Shown piece by piece: positions 37,116 through 48,537 of a stretch of DNA of 56,159 bases. This stretch comes from Paramecium sonneborni (Eukaryota; Ciliophora; Oligohymenophorea; Peniculida; Parameciidae), in assembly GCA_905182985.1 (NCBI GenBank), contig CAJJDN010000119.1:79834-135992 (forward strand), read 5' to 3'. Each line of letters starts with the position of its first letter. Position 1 is the first letter of the stretch. A program made the position numbers and the translations under genes. A model generated the notes under the pieces. It did no database searches, was not told the origin of the DNA, and was given only the letters and a program-made list of their open reading frames with translations.

Positions 37116-37711
37116 TCAAGGACCGAAATAGGTTATTGTATCATTTCTTTAAGAATTTTGTCTGTTTATTAGACTAATTGTTTTTCTTGTCGATTAGCTA
37201 GATTAGGATAAAAATATTTTAATACTTTAGTCTTTGGTTACTATGCAGGGTCTTTTGCACAATTAAGTTTGTCTTTTTTTGTTCTTACGAATGATTTTTT
37301 TACAAGATCTTCCTTCTTTCTTGAAAATCTACATAATTGCTTTAGCAGTTGAGAAGTTGATTCCTAGTTATTATGCTGCACTTTTTATTGTACATCCAGT
37401 TGATGTGACTTATTTGATCAAACCTTCTCTCTAATCATTTGTAATTTTTGCATATTTAAGACCATGTTTACCTGCTTTTAAAACTTAAATAATATTTATA
37501 TACCTCTTCTTCTTTTTGTCATCTCTTATTCATTTGATGATTATGTTAACAATTTCTTACATTCCCTCTCTTGCTCTGCTAAACTGAAAGAAGAGTCTGA
37601 ATCATTATTACTGTGTGAACCTTATGGTGAACGAATTTCCTAATCCTCAACACAAGAAGAATGGGCTGATATGAGTTCATGGCACTACTAGATTTATCCT
37701 TTTGGATCCAT
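37116..37711 (-). CDS. helix-turn-helix DNA-binding protein, transposase-like
   Basis: Two exons (intron 37484-37503, 20 nt) encode 191 residues from ATG 37709-37711. Residues 1-70 are polar, Ser/Glu-rich, and end in KRRR. Residues 83-128 form a helix-turn-helix: TNDQREGLIKQV, then SAAQQLGINFSTAKAIMQIF and KKEGR. This closely follows the pattern seen in Psq/transposase-derived and homeodomain-like HTH domains (insertion of GINxSTAK as recognition helix). A basic and Ser-rich tail follows. There is no catalytic DDE domain, so it is probably a stand-alone DNA-binding factor, perhaps domesticated from a transposon. It is isolated from neighbours by the longest flanking spacers among intact genes. 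Confidence 0.75.
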
Positions 37712-38328
37712 ATTTTACAAACAAATCAATTTTAAATTAAATCAAACTAAATTATGAGATATATTAAGCGATGAATTAAATTGAGAAGGCGTCATTGTAT
37801 TAATTATGTCTCATTATATAATATTACATAAACAACTATTTTTATTACATTAACTCCATTTCCCTTTTCTATGAACTTATCCATATTAAAATTAATAATA
37901 GTCTTTATTATCAAAATTTAATTAATCAATATTTTATAAACCAAATTTAGATCATCCAAAAATTATCATAATAATGAACACAAATAATAAACTACTAACC
38001 TTCTTCTCTTATTACTTATTATTATTTATACAAAAAATTAACATTTTCTATTCCTAAAAAATTAAATTGAAAAATACATTTCTTATTCGAAATTTCAATC
38101 TAAAAAAATTTTAATATGTGATTCATTACTATTTACAATAATTAACATTGTATTTTGTTTTAGTATTATTAACATTATAAAATACATATGTCATGTATAT
38201 AAAATTGATCCTCATTTAAGATTAAATTGTCTATTCAACCTACTATATGAAATTAAGGATGATGATGTGCTTTTTTTATTTTAAGAATTTTTAATTATTT
38301 TTTTCTAAATATAAAAAAAAAAGAAAAA
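37712..38328. other. divergent intergenic region
   Basis: About 620 bp of AT-rich DNA between the HTH gene start and a small plus-strand gene. A short minus-strand open piece (37745-37793) starts with ATG but leads to a TGA. No gene, RNA or repeat could be supported. Confidence 0.45.
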
Positions 38329-38635
38329 ATGTCAAAATAATCAAAAGATTAAGAGAAATTAGGAAAGTTTTATACGTTTGAAGTCACAGCAGAGAAATTG
38401 TAAACAGTTTAACAAAAAGCAAGAAAAATGTATTTCAAACATTTTAGAAATGCATTTATTTTTGGTTTTTGTATTGAATTGATGATAACAAAATCAAGAA
38501 TTTGTAAGATAAAATAATTCTTATTATTTATTAGATGAAAATATTGTAAGAAAAAGTACTCAAAGAAGATTAGAATCAAAAAAAAAAGAAGATGATAATC
38601 TTAAATTAACAAATAATTATACAGATAATAAATGA
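38329..38635 (+). CDS. small membrane protein, unknown
   Basis: Two exons with a 31-nt intron (38504-38534) encode 91 residues. A basic helical N-terminus (KLQTVQQKARKMYFKHFRNA) leads into one hydrophobic segment (FIFGFCIELMI) and a charged, lysine-rich tail. Size and layout resemble small mitochondrial inner-membrane or ER proteins, but no family was recognised. The intron is supported because the unspliced frame stops soon after. It is followed 155 bp later by the Ap4A-phosphorylase-like gene on the same strand. Confidence 0.6.
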
Positions 38636-38790
38636 AACATAAATAAAAATGTAAATATAAAAATATATTTACTATCTTTTGATTAGTTTGTAAAATATAT
38701 TTTTGCTCTAAAATTAGTGTTTATTATTTTTCATATTATGATAGAAAGTCTTTGTATTCATATATATATTGTGAATTAAATTAATTTTCT

Positions 38791-39846
38791 ATGAAATCTG
38801 AAGCATTTAAAAAAGGGTTATTAGGAATTTTTGCATTAGGATTCAGTATGGGAATCTATAAAATTCTCAGAAAGGTATAGAGATTATTAACTGTGTATAG
38901 TCTACAAAAGCAGAATTTCGTGAGAGTATAAAGAAACAAATAATACACAGTTATAATGTAAGTGGTGTTTAAGGTTTTGTTGAACCATTTGATATATTAC
39001 AGACTTTTTCAAAAAATGAACAAGGAATAGAATTCCACATTAAGTTAGTAAAATCTTTAGCCAAAAAGCCTGTTGGTCATTAATAAAATGTAAGTTTGAT
39101 TATAAAATAAGATAAATCCTTTAATTGAACCTTATTAACCAGGATAGTTAGTAATGAAACTTTAAAATTATAATATCTTATTGAATAAATATCCTGTGAA
39201 TCCATATCATGTATTATTAGTGCCATAATAATTTATTCATTAAACAGAGAAATTTAGCAAAGATTATTTAAGCTTAGCTTATGATGTATTAAATGCAGTA
39301 GAAGGTTTTGCATTTTTTAATTCTCATCCTGAGGCAGGTGCATCTTTAGATCATAAACATATTTAAATTGTACCAAAATCAGCATATTAAAGTGCAAATA
39401 TATTAAATCATGTAAAAGAATGGTGCTCTGAAAGAACCATTAAATAAACAGGAAAATTTATAAAGCTACGATATTTAAAAAATATTAAGCATTATATATT
39501 ACTTTTTAATCAAGAATTATTAGATAATAAAAATTGCGATGAGATTTTGTAATAAAAGTTAATTTATGAGACATATGAAAAGTTATTAAATAAATGTAAA
39601 GTTAATGACATTAGAGATTTCAAACATAATTTAATAATTACTGAGGAATTTATGATGATAATTGCTAGAAAATAAGCCACATTTAATGGAGTTTCATTTA
39701 ATGCTGTTGGATTTACAGGTTCATTATTAGTTAAAAATGAGTAGGAATGTGAAAGATTATAATAAACTAGAATAATTGAGATTATGGAAAATCTAGCATA
39801 AGCATAATCTGATGATTCTATTGATTAAGATATTGACGAATGTTGA
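38791..39846 (+). CDS. Ap4A phosphorylase / ATP adenylyltransferase-like HIT protein
   Basis: Members cleave diadenosine tetraphosphate with phosphate to ADP and ATP. Three exons encode 335 residues (introns 38875-38900, 26 nt; 39090-39111, 22). The family pattern is clear: PLIEPY, then YNILLNKYPVNPYHVLLVP, FFNSHPEAGASLDHKHIQ with the HIT-type triad H172-x-H174-x-Q176, and a C-terminal segment with HNLIITEEFMM and NAVGFTGSLL. Unusually, the first exon encodes a hydrophobic helix (GLLGIFALGFSMGIYK) ahead of the catalytic domain. This would anchor the enzyme to a membrane or act as a targeting signal. Family members are normally soluble. It ends 31 bp from the convergent RING-ligase gene. Confidence 0.85.
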
Positions 39847-39877
39847 TTAATAATTATAACATTATAAATTAATATAA

Positions 39878-40902
39878 TCAAGTAAAAAAAATTTCAATTT
39901 AATCCTCGATTTATTATTTACATATAGGACATTTAGGTTGTTTAAGTCTTTATAAGCATTCATGACAAATTGTAAGATGTTTACAAGGTTTAATAATGAT
40001 ATTTCTAGGTCTTTCATAACAGATTTAGCATTCATAATTATTAATTTCTAAGTATTTTTAACCTCTTAATTTATCTAATCTTGCTTTTTCTTTCTCCTTC
40101 AAAATTTTAAAAATCAAATTTTTCACATTACATCCCAAGATATATGTCCAAAATGCAAAAATAATTAAAAGAATTCCTATAGTTATTCTACCATAATTAA
40201 TCTTTCTTTATATTAGCTATAACAACTATTTCTTACTTTTTAAAATGTATCTAGGATTTTAAAGAAACATTTAATTTAATTTTTTATCAAGTATGATTTC
40301 TCCATAGAGTACATAAAATTCTTTAGCAATAATACCATATTCCCTTTCAAGTATACCAGTTCGAAAACCTTTAAAAAATAATTTTTAAATTTTGATTTGA
40401 TTAATTGTTTTTAAACAAAAATTAATCAATCTTTAAATGATACTTAATTATTAAGATTTAATTTAATCCCAAATATGACTCATTGAATATCTGTAAATAA
40501 GAGTTGAATTTCTTTAAACTTCAATCTTATTATAATAGTCTGCAATACTTAATTAAGAAACTCCTTGATAGATGGTTTTAATTAGGCTTTATCTATTGAA
40601 TTAAAAAGATCAATATACATGCCATTTTCATAAATATAATAAATTTTCTTTTCACTTATAATGAGAGGGGTTTTTGAAATTATTGGATTTGCTGAAATTA
40701 ATTCTCCTGCAACAAATGCTTCAATAGTATTTTGTTGAGTTTAATGAAAATAATTTAAAAGAGATGTAGGTGTAAATTCGTTGATAAGTTAGTATTAAAT
40801 GTATTTCTTTTTTAATTAAATAATTAAGGGTATAGATTAATAAAGGGCAAAGCCTGTGGCACCACTTCCAACAAGTGAAATAATTGTTATTGGATTGTTC
40901 AT
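39878..40902 (-). CDS. MUL1-like membrane RING E3 ubiquitin ligase
   Basis: Two exons (intron 40526-40548, 23 nt) encode 333 residues. An N-terminal hydrophobic segment is followed by a soluble domain of the GIDE type. A second membrane segment (around GILLIIFAFWTYILG) then precedes a cytosolic C3HC4 RING at C284, C287, C299, H301, C305, C308, C317 and C320. This order is that of MUL1/MAPL, an E3 ligase of the outer mitochondrial membrane that modifies fission and stress proteins, and of its plant SP1 relatives in plastids. All eight zinc ligands are present. It stays in frame past two TAA codons near the end before TGA 39878-39880. Location on mitochondria is inferred from the family. Confidence 0.85.
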
Positions 40903-40972
40903 GATAAAAAATTATATTAAATCCAATTGTTTTGTTTTTTATAAGTGAAATAATAAATAAATAAAGTAGTAT
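40903..40972. promoter_or_regulatory. shared divergent promoter, RING ligase / helical-repeat gene
   Basis: Seventy bp between opposite start codons, AT-rich, with no namable element. The call is positional. Confidence 0.45.
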
Positions 40973-43618
40973 ATGATAAGTTTTACAACTAAGACAGCTT
41001 TATCAGTTCTCTTTGAGATGGGAGTAGAATATATGACATTGATTCAACATAATGAGAATCGGTATTTTATGATCTTGGGAAATACTTCAATATTTTTTTT
41101 GAAAGAAGGATTCGATGTATTGGAAGCAAAAGTGAGTTTTTAGTGTATTGATCGTTTGATAGTATCATCTTAGGATATATACTTATTTTAAATTCATTTC
41201 AATGCAAAAAGACCTAAAAATGTACCATTAAAAATGAATATTCATACTTTAGAGAGAAGAGATTTAATTAAATTTATATAGTAGGGGTGGAAGACTGATT
41301 ATATGCATAAATTTTTGGAAGTTAGAGAATTACCAACTTATAAAGGGAAGTTTAGAGATTACAATTATTAAGTGACAATGTTAAAGAAACCTTAGGTTGA
41401 ATTAATGGAAAATTAAGAAATGTATAAGTATAATATGCATGTATTAAATGGTTACAATATTTTTTTTTTAAATTCTTATTAGAATACAAAGAAAGGGTTA
41501 TATAGAAACGGATAAAATAAATCTTAATTCACTTTGTAAGTTTCTGATACTCATGAACTTGAAGTTTTAGAGCATATGCATAATCATTAAGATATATAAT
41601 ATTATGCTGAATATTATATCCATAATGCATTGGGAGAAGAAGAAAAATATTGGATTACTCATTCAGCACCATATTTTAAAAGAAGAAATCTATATAACGA
41701 TTTAGCAGAATGGAAATGTTGGTAAACAAGAGCTAAAGTAATAATGAAACATTTAGATGAACCTTAATAAGGAAGTAGAAGAAAAAAGGCTGCAAAATAG
41801 ACTATTGAAATGGAATATGTTGTTATAATGATGAGAAGAAAATATCATCCACCATATTTAGAAAATTTTGTTGATATTGTACTTACATTTTTATATGATC
41901 CAAAATGTAAAGTTGAAGATAATAATCCAGAAGCTGATTAAGAATAATAAGAATTAGAGGAATAATTATAAGAATCAGAAAATGAAGAAAATGATGAAGA
42001 AGAAAAAAAAAATGCTGGTGAAGCTTATATTGCTGCAGTTAAATAATTATATTCAGATTATTATTGGTTAAATATTATGAGAGATGCAGCAGATTCTATT
42101 TATGCATCTGATTTAAAGCCTATGGATCCTATATATAAAGGATTCTTATAATTAATGGCTGATAGTCTTGTATATGATGAAGAATGGATGTTCTATGTTT
42201 AATAGAAACATTAAATCACACCAAAAATTAGAGAAACTCTAGTTATTCCAATTATTAATGGATTTAAAGCATTATTTAAAAAAAGTGATAATGATAGAGA
42301 ATTAGAAAAGGAAAAAAGACCTGCATTTATTTTAGATGAATTTAAAAAGTCATCTAAAAATTAATTTGATGAACTTAAAATTACTGATAAATAAAAATAA
42401 GAAAAAGCAAGAATATATATATATAAGGTTTCTAGATATCTCTCTTTATAATTGGATGGAGGTTTTGATTCAAGTTTTAAATTTAAAACTATCATGTAAG
42501 CACATGCTAATAATAAAGATGATGTTTTAAAAGTTTTTGACTTTTGTTTATATTCAGTATCAGAATAATCAGGAGTTAGTAATGATTTCATTATTGAAGA
42601 AGTTTCAAAGAAATTTCCAAAAATTGCTTATCAAAAATATATATTCAATGAAAGAGTTATGATTTCATTTCTTGATACTGATTTATTTAAAGAAGAACTA
42701 TTAAAAAAGGATTAATAATAATTATATATAGATTTATTAATGCATTTATTAATTCATAGTAAAACAACAAAATTAGCTACATGTAAACACATTATTACTT
42801 ATCATTCTAAAGATAAAGAGCAAATAACAGAGTAGATAGTAAATCTTTAAAAAGGATTAATATCACCATTATTGATTGTTTATTAATCTGATCATCCAAT
42901 GTTAAGCACTTATGCATGTGTTGCTTTATACAATATGTGTGCAAATTCAAAAGAATTTAAATATTAAATCATGAAAGAAAATGGAATTGCACTCATTAAT
43001 AGCAAATTATCTACCAATAATCAAAATGTTCTATTATATTCTCTTAAATTAATATTTTCATTAATGACAATTGTCTAAAATATTGAAGCTTTTCTTTAGT
43101 TAGATATAATGAATACTTTAATTGGAATTATTCAAAAACATAAAGGATTCGCTTTATATTCAGCTTAAGTCTTAGCAATGTGTTTTAAGATATACACAAA
43201 ATGTATAAGTAGAGATATGGATCTAAGAGATAAGCTAGATCTGTTTTTCTAAGTTGTAATTCTGATAAGTGATGCTTATTTTGCAGAGATTAAAGATGTT
43301 GATTTTTTAAAAGCAGAAGCAATTAATACAATTTTTAAGATTTGTCATCTAAATATTGAAGATGAAAAGTATTTAGAGAGAGTTCAAAGTGGTTTAATGC
43401 CTTATATTATTCAATTATTGTAAGTTCCTATAGAAAGGGAATTACAATAAAGTATTGTGAAATTAATGTGCTTGATGATTGATAAACGTCAAAGCTTTCG
43501 AGATTAATGGGATGTTTAAAATATAGTTCCAGTAATTGAAAAATTTGAATCTTAAGAGCCACCTATCAATGGAGCAGATTTTCTACTCAAATAATTACTA
43601 TTATCTGATAATAAATGA
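40973..43618 (+). CDS. large helical-repeat protein, unknown
   Basis: A single uninterrupted exon of 881 residues, the longest intronless gene here. The N-terminal 130 residues look like a PH-like beta fold (GNTSIFFLKEGFDVL, DIYLFQIHF) closed by a helix (ERRDLIKFIQQGW). A mixed region with an acidic stretch near residue 335 follows. From about 360 the protein is alpha-helical. The last 350 residues show armadillo-like pairs such as HPMLSTYACVALYNMCANSK and LLYSLKLIFSLMTIV. Together this suggests a membrane-trafficking or ciliary scaffold, but I cannot name a family. The absence of introns in so long a gene is unusual beside its intron-rich neighbours. Confidence 0.85.
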
Positions 43619-43667
43619 AATTAATAAAATATTTTATTTTTAATATTTTAACATATATATCAAATAA

Positions 43668-45814
43668 ATGAATAAAATTAATCATTAGGGTATAAATTCT
43701 TTAGTATATGGTATAATTTTACAGGTGAAATTGAAAAGATGAAACATACTTAAATTATAATATTGATAAGTTCAAATGAGGTTCGAATGATTTAAATGAT
43801 AATTAATAACAATTGTATATTAGCTAGACCCATAAGGTACATTTAATACTTATTGTAATCTTACATTGATCTCAGAAATTTAATAAAAAGAATGATCTTA
43901 ATTAAAAATAATAAATAACAAAGGTGATTACATTAAATTTTATTTTGAAAGTCCTTAATAGTTAATAATATTCAAAGAAGGATTAGATTATTTGATAAAA
44001 GAAGCAAATAGAATAGAGAAATAACTTGATAGTTATAATTAGATTTGGAGTAATGCACTTAAACTAATTACTAAATCGGATATAGATATGGACAATAAAC
44101 TTAATTTTAAGGAATTTCAATTTTTAATAGGAGAATTATAAGTAGAGATTCCAGAAAGGAAATTAATATAAATATTTGAGAAGAATTAAAAAAATAATCA
44201 ATTAGATGAAGCAACTTTATATAAATTATTAATGGAAGTTACACTTAAACATGAACTAATAGAATTATATTAAAAATATAGTAGTAAATAAGAGGGAATG
44301 TATGAAGATCCACTTTAAGCTATGTTAATGACATATAAAGATTTATAACAGTTTTATAAAATAGAATAAGGAGAAAATGATTATTAAATAATAAAACTTT
44401 TATGATTTTTAGAATCTGAAATTTAGTGATTAAAACACAGTATTTCAATCTAGATTATTAGATTAATCTTAACCAATAACAAAATATTTAATAAATTCTT
44501 CACATAATACATATTTAGAAACAAATTAATTAACAGGTGAATCAAGTTGTTTTGCATATTAAGATGCATTGAAATGGGTTTTAAATGTGTTGAATTAGAT
44601 TGTTAGGATGGAGATGATGGAGAACCAAAGGTTACTCATGGTCATACATTAATAGTTAATGATAAAAATTTAAAGATGTTATAATAACAGTTAGAGACTT
44701 TGCTTTTTATAAAGATAATAATCCTGCTATTTTATCATTAGAAATGCATTGTGGATTAAAATAATAAAAGAGAATAGCACAAATATTATAAAGTATTCTT
44801 GGAGAAATGTTATTTGTAATTAGGAATTATAAATAAGATAGAATATCTACTTTATAAGAAATGTAAAGGAAAGTATGAATTAAATATAAAGGAGATGATC
44901 ATCTTTTATAAGAGAAATTATCATCTCATTCTTAAACATAATTTTATTCATAATCACATGATGATATGTTAATTAAATTTGATGATGATAAATTTAAGGA
45001 AATATAAAATAATTTAGTTAGACTCTTGATGAACATCATAAAAAATTGTGTAGAGAATTATGAGAAATTACTTCATTATATGCAGTATAAATACATGGAT
45101 AAATTTGAATGATATCTCTAGAATTAGATAAAAGACCAAAACTTGTATGGATAGTATCAAGTGTATCTGAAGATAAGATATAGGTTGTAGTAAAAAAGAG
45201 TCATGGTAAATTCTAAGAATATGTTGATGATTATTTTGTTAGAGGATATCCTTTAGGATTGAGATTTGATTCAAGTAATTATGATCCATTTCTATCTTGG
45301 ATAGCAGGAGCTTAATTAGTAGCATTAAATATTAAAACTAGGATTTATTTATGCTTTTAAATTATGGTATGTTTCTGAATAGTTCTTATATTCTTAAATC
45401 AAAATAGGATATTAAAATGACTATTCTAATAAATATTATCAGTGCTTCTAATCTTGTTTGGGAAGAAGAAAAAAGTAGATAAGAAGAAACTGTTGATCCA
45501 TATATTAAAGTTAGAATTGCTGGAAATAAAGATGATGTTAATAAATCTCAAAAATGGAGAACTGAAGTTATCTAAGATAGTGGATAACGTCCAATATAGA
45601 ATAATCATTGTATTATACAACTCAAATATGCATAATAAGATGTTATTTATTTTTAAGCATATAGTTATTCTATTTTAGGAGACCCTTTCCTGGGTTAATA
45701 TTGCTTATAACATCTTAACTTAAGAAAGGTTATCGAATTATACCATTATTAAATTCTTAGTTTAAACCATTATTTAATTCATAAATATTAGTCCATATCA
45801 AAATTTATTATTGA
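43668..45814 (+). pseudogene. phosphoinositide-specific phospholipase C, multiply disrupted
   Basis: PI-PLC hydrolyses PIP2 to IP3 and diacylglycerol. All domains can be read in order but in changing frames: a PH-like start, an EF-hand region (KSDIDMDNKLNFKEFQFLI), catalytic X (NSSHNTYL, then CVELDCQDGDDGEP and SLEMHC), catalytic Y (RGYPLGLRFDSSNYDP) and C2 (TVDPYIKV, ending LNLRK-GYRIIPLLN). Disruptions: frame changes near 43820, 44390, 44570, 44668, 45020, 45340 and 45727, and in-frame TGAs at 43893, 44876, 45061 and 45106. No introns explain them. Catalytic His/Asp/Glu positions in X remain readable. The gene cannot produce an active enzyme as it stands. It is probably a decayed duplicate. 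Confidence 0.85.
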
Positions 45815-45840
45815 TCAAATTATATATCAAAAATAAAATA

Positions 45841-46234
45841 TCAATCAAACATTTCATCTATTATATGACTATCAGTTTCCTCATCTTAATATTCATTATC
45901 ATCATCCTATTCCATTATTTATCTAAACTCAATCAATCTCTACACTAATCCCAAAACTTATTCAGGTTCAATGATATCAGGATCCAAAAATTCAGGATGT
46001 TCTACAAACAACTACTTTGTTATTTCAACCTCATCATCTAAATTTATTAGATTTTATAAATGAATGTTATAAACTTTTTTTTTATTCTCCTACACACTTC
46101 TCTTATATAATAATCCTTGTATTAAGTAATATTAATATCATACCAATAACTGGAGGATCGTATTTTATTACAAATCCTAAAGGAATAAACTTTTGTTTTT
46201 ATTTTTGTTTCTTTTATAAATTTATTTTATTCAT
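45841..46234 (-). CDS. CEP19: CEP19-like centriolar/ciliary protein
   Basis: Two exons (intron 46116-46143, 28 nt) give 121 residues. After a lysine/Gln-rich start, the family pattern appears: FVIKYDPPVIGLLYK, a basic KKKVYNIHL strand, LINLDDEVEITKQLFVEH, then FLDPDIIEPEQVLGLVQRLI and an acidic C-terminus. CEP19 sits at centriole distal ends and recruits RABL2 to start intraflagellar transport. The protein is shorter than the human one at its C-terminus. The intron was required to join the PPVIG and LLYKRSV segments, each of which stops in its own frame. It lies 26 bp beyond the end of the PLC pseudogene. Confidence 0.6.
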
Positions 46235-46648
46235 TAATTGTATTTATATCAATTTAATTATAATTTAAAGCATATCAATGCTATGTCGTTACAAAATTAT
46301 TGACTTTTTAGACATTTTTATCATTTTTTAGTTGTCCAAGTAAATATAATTTTAAAATTTTAATAATATTTTAAATTGCAAATAGATCTATAAAAGAAAT
46401 TACAAATATATATGAATTTTAAATTTAGTTATAAGTTTTCTAAGAATATATATTTATTATTAGTAACTATATTGAAATATATTACAAATGTTTGAGCTAA
46501 TTAACAAATAAATTAAAATGGTTCATATTTATAGTCATTTAGATATTTATTCATTTTTAAATTGTAGAATATGCTAAAAATATTCAAACGAAGAGAGTTA
46601 TTCAAAAAATAAATATTGAGATTAGTATTAATTAAATTTAAAATTAAA
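46235..46648. other. divergent intergenic region
   Basis: About 410 bp, very AT-rich, between the CEP19-like and RPN7 starts. An upstream exon for RPN7 would fall here, since its N-terminus is shorter than usual, but I could not find one. No other feature was seen. Confidence 0.45.
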
Positions 46649-47682
46649 ATGGAATAAGAGAAAACTTTTGAAGAATAGTTAGAAGCAGCAGAGAATAAAA
46701 TAAAAGATTGTTAAGAGAATCTAGGAGATGTAGAAGTTAGAGATGCAATGCTAGAAAAAGCTTCATTGCAATAAAAGTATAATAAATTTGAAGATGTATC
46801 CTTGTAATATTATTTGAGGCAATCAAAACATATATTGACACATTACCAAAATCTGTTGGTATTGGTAAAAAGATGGATGTCCATTTCTTAATTTTATAAA
46901 TATATTTAAAGCAAAGGAATCTTGAAAAATTTAAGGAGCATTTGAATTAATAATAAACATTATTAGATTAAGGAGGTGATTGGGAAAGAAAAAATAGATT
47001 AAAAGTTTATGAAGGAATTTATTGTTTAATGATAAGAGATATCACAAAAGCATGCAAATTATTCTTAGACTCTGTAGCCACTTTTAATTCATCAGAAATC
47101 ATATCCTATAATGAAGTTGTCAGCTATACAGTTTTAACTAGCATAATATGTTTGGATAGATAAACTCTAAAAAAGAAAGTACATTAAAATCCAGAAGTTG
47201 TTGGAGTTTTAAGAGAGAATTAAGTGTTAAAGAGTTTCTTAGAATCATTTTTGATGTGTGATTATAAAACACTCTTCTAAAAATTTGGTATAAATATCTT
47301 TTAATATTAGCAATTGTTAATGAAAATCTTTCTCATGATCAATACTTAAGTATACATCGTAAATACTTAATTCGTGAATTTAGAGTAGTTTTTTACTCTC
47401 AATTCTTAGAAAGCTATAAAACAGTGACATTAAATAATATGGCTAAAGCATTTGGAGTTAGTGTATAATTCATTGATAGGTATCTAATTTTTTTTAAATT
47501 TTTTAAGAGAATTGAGTGAATTAATTTCATCAAGAAGAATTAATTGTAAAATAGATAAAGTTGCTGGAATTATTGAATCTTCTAGAGCAGATGATAGAAA
47601 TTAACTCTATAATAATTTAATTAAATAAGGAGATTATTTACTCAATAGAGTTTAAAAATTGTCCAGATTAACAGATTTATGA
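46649..47682 (+). CDS. RPN7: 26S proteasome regulatory subunit RPN7/PSMD6
   Basis: RPN7 is a PCI-domain subunit of the proteasome lid. Four exons encode 319 residues; introns are at 46796-46818 (23 nt), 47288-47310 (23) and 47480-47507 (28). The conserved blocks are ENLGDVEVRDAMLEKA, GGDWERKNRLKVYEGIYC, YNEVVSYTVLTSIICL, HRKYLIREFRVVFYSQFLES and the PCI winged-helix end AFGVSVQFIDRELSELI...INCKIDKV, closing with NRVQKLSRLTDL. Human PSMD6 has 389 residues. The missing 70 or so are at the N-terminus, so either the ATG at 46649 is an internal Met and an upstream exon was missed, or the ciliate protein is shorter. Confidence 0.92.
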
Positions 47683-47872
47683 TGATGTTATAAGTATAAA
47701 AAGAATAGTTTAATTATAGAAACATTACCTATAAATCTAATTTTATTCATTATTTTATTTAAATTTCTATTTAAATTAATTTTATACATAATAGCATTTG
47801 AGAAGGATACAATTTTTTATGTAAATTTCTATTCTTAAATATTCATATATATTTAATATTAATATTTATTTG

Positions 47873-48400
47873 ATGTATAAATTTAATGATTCTACTGACA
47901 AAAGTTATTCAAAATACAAGCTTCTTAAATTAGCCCTAATTTTAGAGAAATAATCACTTAAAACTCCATTTAACATTCTTCGAATCTACACAAATATAAA
48001 ATGGAGATTTAATCAGACTACAGACTTTGATTACCAACAAAATTAATTGAATGAAATACGACGTAGTCATCATTGTTAATCGTAATTAGTTTTTACTTAA
48101 TTTAGTATGCCAAGTATATAAAAAAAGGGTCTTAAATAAGTAGTTTAAGAAATAAAAATCAAGAATTACACAGAAAGAATTCACAATTCTGAAATAGAAG
48201 GTTGTAGAACTTCATCATCTTTAAAAGAATTGGTTGTGTTAGCAAGAGAGAATAGTTTAAAAAGAAATTCACAAAAAAAAAATGAAAATTTCACTAAAGA
48301 TGTTTATTAAAACATTTACGAGTTTGGTCTTCTTTTTCTATTTATTGGATTTATTGGATCAATGTACTCTGTTATAAGTAAATAAATCTAAAGTTAATGA
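47873..48400 (+). CDS. tail-anchored membrane protein, unknown
   Basis: Two exons (intron 48082-48105, 24 nt) encode 167 residues. The protein is basic and polar for 135 residues, then has one hydrophobic helix (FGLLFLFIGFIGSMYSVI) and a short polar tail, so a C-terminal membrane anchor is likely. A Ser-rich patch (CRTSSSLKEL) could be phosphorylated. No family was recognised. The intron length is a multiple of three. Spliced and unspliced readings both stay open, but the spliced one removes a hydrophobic insertion and is preferred. Confidence 0.6.
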
Positions 48401-48537
48401 TATTCTTATTTTTATATTGTTAGTATAATTAATAGTAAAAACAAGTTGTTTTGTAAAATATTATATGACTTTGAACATAAATCATCTCTCAATAGATAAA
48501 TTATATTATTTAAAACACATTAATCATTAAAATTAAA

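Noticed and set aside
37270..37600. A hydrophobic plus-strand reading that could be taken as a membrane or lipid-binding protein
   Set aside because: The minus strand gives a spliced, soluble HTH protein with a recognisable motif and exact frame; the hydrophobic reading is its antisense shadow.
43668..45814. PLC as a live gene with many unseen introns or programmed frameshifts
   Set aside because: No GT...AG pairs fit at most breaks, and several TGAs lie inside conserved catalytic segments, so decay is the better reading.
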